64,000 nt of DNA from Diphasiastrum complanatum. Lineage: Eukaryota > Streptophyta > Lycopodiopsida > Lycopodiales > Lycopodiaceae. Made by a program: the position numbers and the translations under genes. Shown in pieces: positions 25,769 through 62,031 of the stretch (positions are counted from its first letter, which is position 1; every line of letters starts with the position of its first letter). A model generated the notes under the pieces. That model searched no databases and was not told where the DNA came from. It saw only the letters and a program-made list of their open reading frames with translations. The stretch covers positions 6,978,873-7,042,872 of the forward strand of contig CM055107.1 of assembly GCA_029204225.1 (NCBI GenBank), written 5' to 3'.

Positions 25769-25779
25769 TGGTATCAGAG
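25769..25779 (+). promoter_or_regulatory. Initiator-Met primer-binding site
   Basis: TGGTATCAGAG lies three bases after the LTR end of the short Copia copy. Confidence 0.85.
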
Positions 25780-25859
25780 TGTAGCTCATATAAACCGAGA
25801 GATTGTGTTCTATTTGTATTACTATTAGTATGTCTCATATAGGTAGCTCTTCGTAAGAA

Positions 25860-26795
25860 GGTGCTGACCTGAAACTAGAAGATGGTGATCAAGCAAAGGC
25901 ATGGAAGATCAAACATCAGAAGGCCTTAGCATGTATCACACTCAATCTGGCCGACTCCCAAATATCCTATGTTACCACATGCAAAACCTCTAAGGATGTA
26001 GTAGATTTGTTATCAAATCTCTATGAGACTCATGATGTAACCACTAGATTACATCTGAGAAGGAAGTTTTTTACTCTTAGCATGTTTGATTCTACTACCA
26101 TCACTTCTCACATCAACAACTTCAAATCTTTATTGGATAAGTTATCAGCTGTAGGATGTTCTATTCAAGATGATGATGTCGTTATGAACTTTATTTCTTC
26201 TCTTCCAAAGTCGTATGAACACTTTGTGGTGATGATCTCCACACAACCCAACCTCACTCTTCAAAAGGTGATTGGTCACCTACTTCAAGAAGAAATGTGG
26301 AGAAAGACTAGCAGTGTGTCCATCAACAAAGACAAATCCATGGCTCTATACGCCAAGAAGAAAGACTACTCCAAGGGCAAGAATCAAGTGTAGCAGCAAC
26401 AACAAAAGCCTCACACTCAAGGTGAGCATGGTGGATCGCGCAAGAAGCTTTTCTGCAGATATTGCAAGAGAGCCAATCACAACATCAAGGAGTGTTGTAT
26501 CCGGATCTACAACAAGGCAAAGAAGCCACAATAGCAGCAGCCAGGCTCCTCCAACGCGTCAAGGAGCAAGATACACATTTGTTAATGGCTTACAGTAACA
26601 ACAACGAAGATTATGATAGCTGGTACCTCATTTCATTCGAGAGAAAGTTTTCTCAGGGCAAGTGATCCTTCAATACTGCTCCACAACATAAATGGTCACA
26701 GACATCTTCACCAAAGCGCTTCCCAGGATCAAGCACCAGAAGTCCTTCAACATGTTGAACCTGACGAAGATACCAAGGCACCAACCATGATCTTA
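25860..26795 (+). pseudogene. Gag and pol end of the short Copia copy
   Basis: The UBN2-type gag is clear: LYETHDVTTRLHLRRKFFTL, ITSHINNFKSLLDKLSAVG and NFISSLPKSYEHFVVMIS. It is followed by a CCHC knuckle (CRYCKRANHNIKEC, near 26455-26500). The last part (about 26690-26760) resembles the final residues of Copia RNase H (DIFTKALPR-like). The rest of pol is absent. Fossil. Confidence 0.75.
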
Positions 26796-26803
26796 AGGGG
26801 GAC

Positions 26804-27247
26804 TGTTGAAAATTAAGCCCACAGTTGTCTCCTTGGTCAAAGACTGATTTCTATTTCATGGTTCTTCCTGCACGTTTATTGATGATTGATCTTGGGTCAG
26901 GTGAAACCAACTTTGGTTCTACATCTACTCATTTGATATATGCAAAAATCACAAACTTAAACATCCAATTTATTTGAAAAACGTCTACAACGGGCTTTCG
27001 GCTAATCTCCAGCAAAGGATAACCAATCCTATCATAATTTCAAGTTCAGATGTTAAGTTCAATAAGTTGAAGTCATTGAAGACTTGGCCATCTTCAACAG
27101 TTTCCACAATTAGCATTTAGAACAAGTCTGCAGAAATACATTACTTTCGCGATAGTCTGCAAAAATACTCTAAGTGTCGTGATAGTTTGCAGAAATGAAC
27201 TATGTTTTCCACAACTTCGGCTTTTTTGCATTTCCCCAAAATGCGAC
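26804..27247 (+). repeat. 3' LTR of the short Copia copy (visible part)
   Basis: It matches the first about 440 bp of the 5' LTR with scattered differences. The match stops near AATGCGACA at 27247. Confidence 0.8.
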
Positions 27248-28085
27248 AAATAAATATTCATCACCTTCATGTAATTTCAATTACATGAAACACTGGGTGA
27301 TTTTCCAGGCTCTTCGGATAATAGTAATCAACTTAATCTGATAGCGACAAGCAAAATAATCTTTCACAACATAATCTGTTTGGCTATTGATTTCTCTTAA
27401 CAAGCACAAGAGATTAGTTTTATTCACAAAAAGCAAACAAAGCATAACATCAATTAAATTCTTTATCTGAACACATAGCTCATTCAAAATTAAAGGAGAT
27501 TTTGTTTAAAGTTATGCTTTAGACTTTGACTGATTTCCTGCACACATGAGTTAGAATTGTCGCTTCCAGCTGTTGCCTATAAAACTATGTTAGAAAACCT
27601 GGAATTTAGTATAGAGTGAAGAATGCGTCGCAGACAGATGCGTATCAAAATCAGTTACAGACTAACTCAGAGTGTGTTCGTTCACTTGATAAGAAGTATG
27701 ACTGTAACACATAGCAAAGGAAAGGAATGCACAAGCTTGTGAAAACTGGCTCTCTTCTCTCTATTGATAGTTGAAAGTCTGCATAATTACAATGACACTG
27801 AGTGTTGCCCTTATAGAGACAAACACCGGCCTAACCGTCGATCACCAACCATTAAGGTGTCGGTTGAGCTCAGCTAGTGTGTCGCTCTAGAATGTCACGA
27901 GTTCTTTAATTACAATAAATTTACAAAATGCAAATAGGCCTTTACATTGATTTAGGCACTATAGCATATTTACATGTGAAAAAATTGAAAAATTTACAGT
28001 ATATAACAATTAACTTGGATAATGTGAAATCATAGGCCTCCACATATCCCCTTCGTCATCTGTGCAGCAGCTCGCAAACACTTGA
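27248..28085. other. Non-coding; possible minus-strand LTR
   Basis: No gene is seen. On the minus strand the sequence AAGGGGATATGTGGAGGCC (plus 28053-28037) looks like a polypurine tract followed by an LTR start TGTGGAGG at 28044, so an LTR may run leftward from 28044 to about 27540. There is no second copy to prove it. Confidence 0.4.
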
Positions 28086-28750
28086 TCACATTCTTCGTTG
28101 TCTTTTTCTGGTGGCTAGCTTTCTAAGGAAGATTGCCTTTGCTCTTTCTTCGTTCTCCTCATTAACTTCTTCAAATGTTTTGCCTTTGGTAGCCAGGAAG
28201 TAATTGTTCCTCTGCATGCAATTTTCTAAAAATGACAAATTTAGAATACCACCCATTCCTCGATTTCCCAATGGTCCAAGCGGGTGATCAATCAGTGTAT
28301 TGTTCACAAGATGAGCATACCAACTATCCTCAGTCAGGATTTCAGACATCCCAGAAAAAAGAACAATTAGTGATAGGGCTACATATGAATATTCTGGAAA
28401 TTTTTCTTTTATGTACAACTGCTGGATGGATAGGAGTGCATATGAAATGAGAGAAGTTTACATGGTTGTATGTATAATATGACTTGGTAATTGGATTAGT
28501 GGATCGAAGTAAATTGTTTTCTTTTACTTCTTTCAAATATTGAGAGTAGTTAGCTTCCCGATCTGTGTAAATTGTCCACAGATCAGGGAAAAGATGTTGA
28601 TTTGCAAATCTGGAAGAAATAGGTGTGGAACAAGGAACAATTCCTCGAATCTCAAAAATATTTGTTGTTTCGAGTTTATCCACATACTCGTCCAGAGCAG
28701 GGAAAATGTTATTTTCAAATGTCTAGAATGTATCTATACAGACATCCTGT
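28086..28750 (-). pseudogene. Retroelement-like ORF remnants, unidentified, minus strand
   Basis: Overlapping minus-strand frames (about 110 residues each) precede the polypurine-like tract at 28053. They contain ordinary globular sequence (YVDKLETTNIFEIRGIVPC, LFPDLWTIYTDREANYSQYL) and end in a basic tail (RKLATRKRQRRM). Position just before a possible 3' LTR suggests the last ORF of a retroelement, perhaps an additional 3' ORF. I do not recognise the family. Confidence 0.35.
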
Positions 28751-28799
28751 AACCACATAAATTGAACAAGAGTATACAATATCCAATAAGAGTATGGGG

Positions 28800-29960
28800 T
28801 ACTTGCTTAGAGGTCTAAATGGAGAGCATATTGCTTTCAGACAGAGTACAACACCATCCAAGCTGACCTCATTCAGAGAGATGAAGAGTTGGAAGCAATC
28901 AAAGCAGACATGTTGCAGAAGGACAATGAGCTTGAAGAAGCTCTCATTGGGCTGTCAAAAAAGGACACAGCCCTAGAGGAATCCCAAGGCAGATTTGATG
29001 CCACTCTGAAGGCGTTGGAAGCGATGCAAGAGCAATCAGACCAGTTTGATAATGAGAATGCATTGCTCAAACAACAATTGCAGACCCTGCAATGTTGACT
29101 ACATCAGGAGAGACACAGTCGAAGGGCCTCCAAAGCACAAATAAAAAGCTGAAAGATCAGCTAAGTAATGTCATAGTTGAGAAAGATTCGACCGAAGCCA
29201 AGCTGAAGCAGCTGGAGGATTCTGTTCTCCAATTATAGAATCTCACACATATGCTAAAGCAAGGCAATGCAATATATAAAAAATAGACAAAAGAAGCCAT
29301 CCTGTGGCGAATCAACGCCGAAGTCACACTTGGAGCCTATGTATCCCCCATGGGAGATACAGGATTGATCCAGTGGCTTGGAAGGGTATTCAACAGAAGA
29401 CTATTCAGTCCTTCCAGTTGCAATACTTACAACCACAGATGGCAGCGTACGAGAAATTGAAAGATGAATTGGAGGAGGCAAAGTATAATACAAGCTAGAT
29501 ACATCAACATCAGAAAAAGGCAATTCAAACCGACACAGTTTTCAGACAACTAAAGAGAGATCAATCTATGCATACTGATGTTGATGTTGTCGAAAAGCCC
29601 ACACCAACTACTGAAGCTATAGCAGACATACCATCAACTGTTGCAGTATTACCAGTAGCAGTTATTCCACAACAGAGCGACGTTACACCAAGTGGCAGTA
29701 TTGAAAAAAAAAATACGGTAGTCTACTCACTTTTGAAGTCAGAATTTCAAACATTTTAGAAAAACCTAACCAGCTTTTTACCTCGTTTATATAGTCTAGA
29801 ACTCCAATGGAGAATGAATTATCTTTCCTTACCAAAACTTTTTGGTTATATTAAAGAGCAATAGAAAAGTCCCTGGACTTTTGCCAATCTAAATTACTTT
29901 TGGGCCAAACTAACAACATACCAAAAAGGTATTTTGGCCTTAGCCATTGTTCAGAATAAG
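28800..29960 (+). pseudogene. Coiled-coil ORF remnants, plus strand, unidentified
   Basis: A stretch of strongly heptad-like sequence (EELEAIKADMLQKDNELEEA, then LEESQGRFDATLKALEAMQE) predicts a long coiled coil at 28850-29100. Further plus-strand coding-like words follow to about 29950 (WRINAEVTLGAYVSPMGD; WTFANLNYFWAKLTTYQKGI). Coiled-coil-rich gag-like proteins occur in several plant retroelements, but I cannot place this one. Broken. Confidence 0.4.
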
Positions 29961-30133
29961 TTCAATGTGCAAACTAATGAAGCAAGAGCGAAGCGGACGA
30001 AACTTTTGAGATTAGGATCTCTGATGTAAGACAGTTTGTATCCCCTCTTCTCGAGATATGCTTCCTCTTGGAAAACTTTGCTTCGGGTAATATAATCAGG
30101 CTTGGTGACTGGAATAGTATCGTCCATAGGCAA
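29951..30133 (-). pseudogene. 60-codon minus-strand remnant, unidentified
   Basis: A short frame with globular look (MPMDDTIPVTKPDYITRSKV...) lies at the edge of the coiled-coil remnant. It resembles no domain I know and may belong to the same decayed element as 28086-28750. Confidence 0.25.
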
Positions 30134-31016
30134 AGCCTAATGCACAACAATAAAATCCTTCCGTAATAACAATTTTCTAGTTACAGACAACACCACAAGT
30201 GTCTCCGTCCTCGGTTTCATTTAGATTTTGAATCAGCTCATGGCATAATTCTGATAAAATCACCGACAGATCGAATTGAAGTAGTCCTTCAATTTCTAGC
30301 TCGAATGGCAAGGGGTTGCAAAACCGGTAAAGCTAATTTTGGGTGGGTTTTAAAAATGATAGTACTGATAGCAGCCATAACAAAGGTTTCGAATGCAAGA
30401 CAACTATCGATGGCATTAGTGAGCGTATTGGATCGTAAGAAGAAGAACAACGTAATGATCGCGAAGGTAATAGAGAAAGTGATAATGAATGAAAAGCAAG
30501 TGTTTGACGTGTTTGGCATATTAATGATATGTCGGTGAATTAGACCGATATTTATTAAAAAGTGTCTTCCTTATATTGAAGGTACAGTCCTAAAAGTTAA
30601 AGTCTAAAAGTATTAAATGTAGATAACTTTAGTAAAATAAATTGGCCGAATATAGCTAAACCATGTGTGTCACAATTTTTCACCCATTAAAAATGGTGTG
30701 TACAAACATAACAAATTCCACAGTGGTGTCAGAATATTCACATAACGTAAATGGAAACTATATGCAAAGTGAAGGTGTCAAGTTCTTCGCATATTTCCGA
30801 TGTTAAAAATAGGTATAAAAGAAAATAAAAACAATGTCGGGATTTTCGAAAAGTGAAAATAACAAGTGGATGTAAAGTGGATGGCAAACTTACTAACAAA
30901 ATTGTCGGGCTTCTCGCAAAAAAAGTTATGGCAAAAATACTCAAAAAAAATGAACGCATAGTATCGCATTTTTCAGCAAAAGGCAAACAATGCCCTTTGT
31001 AAAACTGTATGAAACA
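30134..31016. other. AT-rich non-coding, right of Gypsy integrase
   Basis: No gene is seen. By position it may hold the 3' end or 3' LTR of the minus-strand Gypsy copy that begins at 31017, but I see no LTR signature or second copy. Confidence 0.4.
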
Positions 31017-32196
31017 TTAACTGTCGTATTTTTTGCATTTTTCACAAGTATCAAGTAAATTTCCTTCAAGATCTGCTAACTGTAAGGATCCATTGTTAAA
31101 GACTTCAATGACCTTATAAGGTCCCATCCATCTTGTGTGTAATTTCCCTAGAAACAACATGTGTATGTTATCATATAGAAGCACATAGTCTCCAAGTTTG
31201 ATTTTGAGCTTTTTAATACTAAATGACGGTCCTCTTCCAGCTGTGTTAGAGCTATGATTCGCTCTTGAAGGCATCCATACGTTTCCCATTATCAATGCGG
31301 AAGGTTGGAACTTCAAACTCTATAGGTAATATCGGGTGCATTCCATATACGAGGTAATATGGAGTCTGCATGGTTGTATTTTTCTTGGAAGTTCGATATG
31401 CCCATAAAACTGATGATAACTTTTCATCCTAATCGGAAGAATGTGTTTATGTCATTTTATTTAGAATTTTACTTAAGATTCTGTTGGCTCGCTCAGTTAG
31501 TCCGTGTGCTTTAGGATTATACGGAGTGGTTTGATGATGCGCAATGGAAAAATATAGTAACATCGCTTCAATGGTTTGATTAAGAAAATGGGTTCCCCTA
31601 TCACTAACGAGCTCTAAGGGACATCCGTAACGAGTAATGATGTTTTGAAACAAAAACTTTGCCACTGATTTAGCATCGTTTTTAATTGTAGCTTCGACCT
31701 AGCATAGTCCATTGCAACGAGAATGTAACGTTGGCGGGTTTTACGAGTGGCTGGTTTGATAGGCCCTACAAAATCTATTCCCCACTTCTCAAAAGGTGCT
31801 AAGGCAATGATCGGTCTAAGTGGCCAGTGTGTCGCGAAGCTGGGCTTCCCCATCCTCTGACATGCATCACATTTTTGAATGAAAAGTTTAACATCTCTAT
31901 AAAAGTGTAGGCCACCAATACTTAGCATTTAGAATTTTTCTGGCAGTATTTTCAAGGCCATAATGGCCCCCCGAATCTAGTGCTCTTATTACGATAGTGA
32001 TTTCGGTGGGTTCTAAACAACGGCGAAAATTATCGTCAGTTCCTAATTTATATAATATCTTATCTATAATCGTGTAGGGTCCTACTTTCGCAAGAAAAAC
32101 TATCTTCTGTTGTTTATTGAAATGATCAAGATAAATTTGATCCTGTAAGAAATTAATAATGTCTTTATAAATAGATGATTCTGCTTGAATGCGCAT
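31017..32196 (-). pseudogene. Integrase of minus-strand Gypsy
   Basis: Zinc region words SGGHYGLENTARKILNAKYWW and KCDACQRMGKP, core words WGIDFVGPI and LVSDRGTHFLNQ, the HHQTTPYNPKAHGLTERANR block, then GDYVLLYDN and WMGPYKVIEVFNNGSLQLAD from the C-terminal domain. All lie in the order expected. Fossil. Confidence 0.85.
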
Positions 32197-32721
32197 GATG
32201 TGCTCATCTGGGAATTCATCTGATATTGGTTCAAATTGATTTTTAGTTCTAAGCCGTGATATGTGGTCGGCGTTTTGGTGGTCCTTTTCTTTCCTTAACT
32301 CTACTTGATAATCGAATTCATCTAATAATAGAACCTAGCTAGCTATCCTTCCTGAAAGGTCAGGTTTATTTATTAGATGCTTTAAATGCATAGTGGTCTA
32401 CATGGAAAACAAAAGCGTATCCTAGTAGATAATGCCTAAATTTTTTAACTGAGTGATCATGCCTAATTCCTGTGGTTCAATAATTTTTTCGGACGTTGCT
32501 AATTGTCTACCAATAAAATATATTGGATAATCGATATTTTGATCATCTTTTTGACTAAGCACTACACCAATTGCAAACGATGAAGTGTCTACATATACGT
32601 GAAATTTCTTCGTCCAATCTGGAGGTCTAAATCCAGTTGCTTCTGCTAAGGACTGCTTTAATTTTTCAAAAGCGTCTTGGTGATCTTGTGACCAATGATA
32701 TTCAATAGATTTCTTTAATAA

Positions 32722-33210
32722 TCATGTTAAAGGAGCAACTACTATAGCATACTCTTTTATTATTCTACGATAGTATCCTACGTGGCTTAAAAATCCCCTA
32801 AGCTCCTCTAGATTAGTCGTCTTGTCCAATTCTAAAATCATTCTAACTTTTTTGATATCGGCTTGAATGCCATTCTTCGAGATTTTGTGGCCTAACAGAA
32901 TGCCTTCCCTCATGCCAAAATAGCATTTGGATGGATGCAATTTAAGAAATGTCTCTTGACATCGTCTTAAAGTCTTTTCTAATGCATCTAAATGATCTTT
33001 AGTGGATGAGTAAACAAAGAATTCATCCATAAATATTTCTAAGAATTTCCTCAATTTTTTTTGAAAAACGTTTGTCATCATGCGCTGAAATGTAGCAGGC
33101 ACATTACACAGACCGAAGGGTATAAGCATATGTCCCCCAATCGGTGGTAAAAGTAGTTTTTGATCTATCTTCTTCTTTAATGAAGACTTAATTGTAACCG
33201 GAAAAATCAT
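32722..33210 (-). pseudogene. Reverse transcriptase of minus-strand Gypsy
   Basis: The words GGHMLIPFGLCNVPATFQRMM, FLEIFMDEFFVYS (palm block), HPSKCYFGMREGILLGHKIS and LRGFLSHVGYYRRIIKEYA are consecutive Ty3/Gypsy RT and connection blocks. In the family this enzyme copies RNA into DNA. Broken fossil. Confidence 0.85.
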
Positions 33211-33932
33211 CTAAAAAACTGTATCGTTCGTGTCTAGCTACTTGTTATTGGATCTGAGAACGTTGCTTTCTTAATCTTTTTAGTTTCCTCATCCAGAAGC
33301 TTCTTAGCTTCTGAACTAATATCGGCTTCATAATATTTTTCGACAGACCTGTCAAACTCTGGATCTTTATTATTAGAAGTTTTTGCGGACTGCTATGCTA
33401 TTTGCGTTTTGTTTGTCGCATTCTTCGCATTTTTTGTTGAGTTCGCATTTTTATCCTTCTTAGTTTTCTTTTTATCTTTAAGAGTTGGTATATTTTTCCT
33501 ACTTCTAGTTGTAACTTTATTTAGATCTAAGTCTAATTCAGGCCAATCCTGGTCTTGATCTTCTAAAATCTCAGATTTTACTTCTATCTTTTGGACTACC
33601 ATGTTAATGTTAGATTTAGGTGGTCGTGGCTCATCTTCTCTAGATGTATTTACAAACCGTGGTTTAGATCGTGGCTATTGTGGCTGAGGACATTTCGCAG
33701 TAACATGTCCTCCACCTTTACAATTAGCACAAAGTGGCACATATCCTACTGACCTCCTAGGTTCGAGACAGTCAGGCGAATAGTGACCAAGGGCTCCGCA
33801 ATTATATCACGAACTCTTTACTCTGTACTGTTGCGTGGTTTAGAAATTCTTTTGGTTAGGAGGAGTAGCGGTATAGGCTACCTCCTCATGGTTATCAACT
33901 GGACAAAGGAATAATTCTTCCTCTACAGAGTT

Positions 33933-34224
33933 GGAGGCTAAAGAGGAGCAATCATCATAAACTAAATAAAGGAACACAATGATGCCCTACTTATACCCTC
34001 TCCCTGAATCAAATGGAGGATTCAAAAGGGAAAAGGATTTGGAGGGAAAACAGTGCGCCCTCCCAATAGGAGGACCCCCACTCCAAATCAATGTGACCAA
34101 GTCCTAAAAATATAACCAAATAGGGCCCAAGGCCAATATATGAATAAAAGGGCCCTTAGGCTTGCTTATGCATAATAACAATAAAAGAATGGACGGGGCG
34201 AATGTAATGAGCCAAGTTCATAAC
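33933..34224 (-). repeat. Left inverted-repeat arm
   Basis: This arm directly abuts the gag zinc-knuckle region of the minus-strand Gypsy fossil, so its outer edge is an insertion or recombination junction. Confidence 0.75.
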
Positions 34225-35428
34225 TGAGGCAATTCTATTCTAGACACCATATCAACCCTGTCTAATGTGCCAAACTTCAAACAAGTCATTTTGTTCTTGT
34301 TTTATGTCATTACATGTTTCTTCACATCCAAGGTGCACTGTTTTACTATCAATAGTCCACCCCCCTTACATAAAGGATTCACTTGGAAGATTCATTCACA
34401 TTGCTGAAGAGCATCAAATAATGGAAAGCTTGCAATTTCTTGGGAAAGCTTGCAATAGTTCACTGAGTGGCCTATCCTCCAAAACAAGTGAATACAATAT
34501 TGTTTGTAAAACATTGAAGCACATATTATGAAATTTGAAGGTGATCTCACCTATTTGTTGGCATACTATGAAATCTGAAGTCAATAAAGAAATTATCATA
34601 AGAACATTATGCTTATAGTAGGGTTGTAAGGAAATTTGAGAAAAGACAATATGACCCAAAAAGATGCATAAGTGCAGCTTCAAAAAAATTAAGTTCTTTC
34701 ATCATCTTTTATGCTTGGAAAATGTCATTTTTGCGACCTTCACATCTGGTTCGATGAGCATTCGTTTATGCTTGGCCTATTTTACTCACCATAATTTTAT
34801 TGTCGTTTTACCAGGCGCAAAGGCTATTAATAAGACCATTTTCCAATATACTTCAACAAGTTCTTGAAATCTTCACTAGTTATTGATAGATTGGTGCAAT
34901 ATATGGGTTGTTGATGTCCCATCTCTTAACTGCTTACTTTGTTGAGAAGAGCTTCGACATTTTTTGCATTCTTTGAGTGATGTTTATTCTTGGAGATGAA
35001 GCAACTTGAATGTCAAATGATAAATCTGTAGACCTTTTTCGAATATCCTATTGAAGAAGCATTGATGTGACATTTTTCAATGTCAATGTCGATTGTGCAT
35101 TGACTCTGATGATCAAGTGGTTATAGGATGTAGATCAGGCTCGAGCCCTCATGGCTTTAGTTCTTTCCTCTACTACAAATATCATTGTAGATGTTCCCTC
35201 TACTTCATGATTCGGCTAGCTATGACTATTCTTTATTGTAGTATTTGCTTAGTACTTGCTTTACATAGTTATGATACTTTTGGGGTATCTGCTGTGACGA
35301 CTTATGTCCTCTCCATCAGTATTTCCATTAGTTCGTGATTTTTCAGTATTTAGCATGCTTACATTATTATTTTAGATAGTCATTATTCTTGCTAGCCGGT
35401 GGAGGGCTTTGTTTTTCTGCAGGGGAGG

Positions 35429-35699
35429 GTTATGGACTTGGCTCATTACATTCGCCGCGTCCATTCTTTTATTGTTATTATGCATAAGCAAGCCTAAGGG
35501 CCCTTTTTATTCATATACTGGCCTTGGGCCCTATTTGGTTATATTTTTAAGACTTGGTCACATTGATGTGGAGTGGGGGTCCTCCTATTGGGAGGGCGCA
35601 CTATTTTCTCTCCAAATCCTTTTCTCCCCCTTTTTTGAATCCTACGGCATCATTGTATTCCTTTATTCAGTTTATGATGATTGCTCCTCTTTAGCCTCC
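35429..35699 (+). repeat. Right inverted-repeat arm
   Basis: It is the inverse of 33933-34224, lacks about 21 bp present in the left arm, and ends 432 bp beyond the stop codon of the O-fucosyltransferase gene (in its 3' direction). Confidence 0.75.
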
Positions 35700-36131
35700 T
35701 TAAGCATTCTCTTCCTGCTTTCTAGCTTAAGTCTTGCTTTCTAGCATAGCTAGTGAATCTTAGCTTGTAACTGCCTCATTCATAGCTAGGGTTATTTTTT
35801 AGCATCTACAACAATGATTGAAGAATTCGAACTGACATAATTTTATTAGCTAAGTAAATTGTGAAGAACATCATTTGGGGGCAAAGTGCTCAAGGTGAAA
35901 GTTATAATTTCAGCATCCTCCAATAAGGGGCATGTTGGTGAGGACCTCCTTTCCTCATCTTGAGTTCAAGAGTTACGACTCCACTCAGCCGCACAAAGAG
36001 GAGATACAAGAAAAAAAAGCTACATTGTGAGCACACATCATATAGTGTCCTAAGAGCCAAGGTAAGAATGTGGACTTCTCAAACATTAATGTAGAGAGTT
36101 TTCCACTGCCAGGATAGGTATATGCCTTGTC

Positions 36132-62031
<25,900 letters not shown>

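Larger units (their letters stand above)
31017..33930 (-). mobile_element. Ty3/Gypsy LTR-element fossil, minus strand (same family as 3.9 kb copy)
   Basis: Reading leftward: CCHC zinc knuckles (CANCKGGGHVTAKCP, about 33725, with another just right), a Lys/Asn-rich gag tail (33602-33393), RT (33210-32722), RNase H remnants (about 32700-32230), integrase zinc and core (32196-31447) and the integrase C-terminal barrel (31316-31017). The stretch 33240-33480 is nearly identical to 3930-4200 on the other strand. Integrase words PFEKWGIDFVGPIKPA point to Tat/Athila-type. Its right end stops at an inverted-repeat element at 33933. Old and broken. Confidence 0.85.
33933..35699. repeat. Inverted-repeat (foldback-like) structure, about 1.77 kb
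   Basis: The left arm 33933-34224 (292 bp) and right arm 35429-35699 (271 bp) are inverted copies with high similarity; the outer ends read GGAGGCTAAAG. Read from the inside out each arm contains CATTGATTTGGAG or close variants and, in the left arm, a TATAAGTAGGGCATCATTG sequence that resembles a promoter TATA and start. The 1.2-kb centre has no recognisable coding. It could be a foldback or TIR element or two opposed LTR pieces. No clear target-site duplication is seen. Confidence 0.7.
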
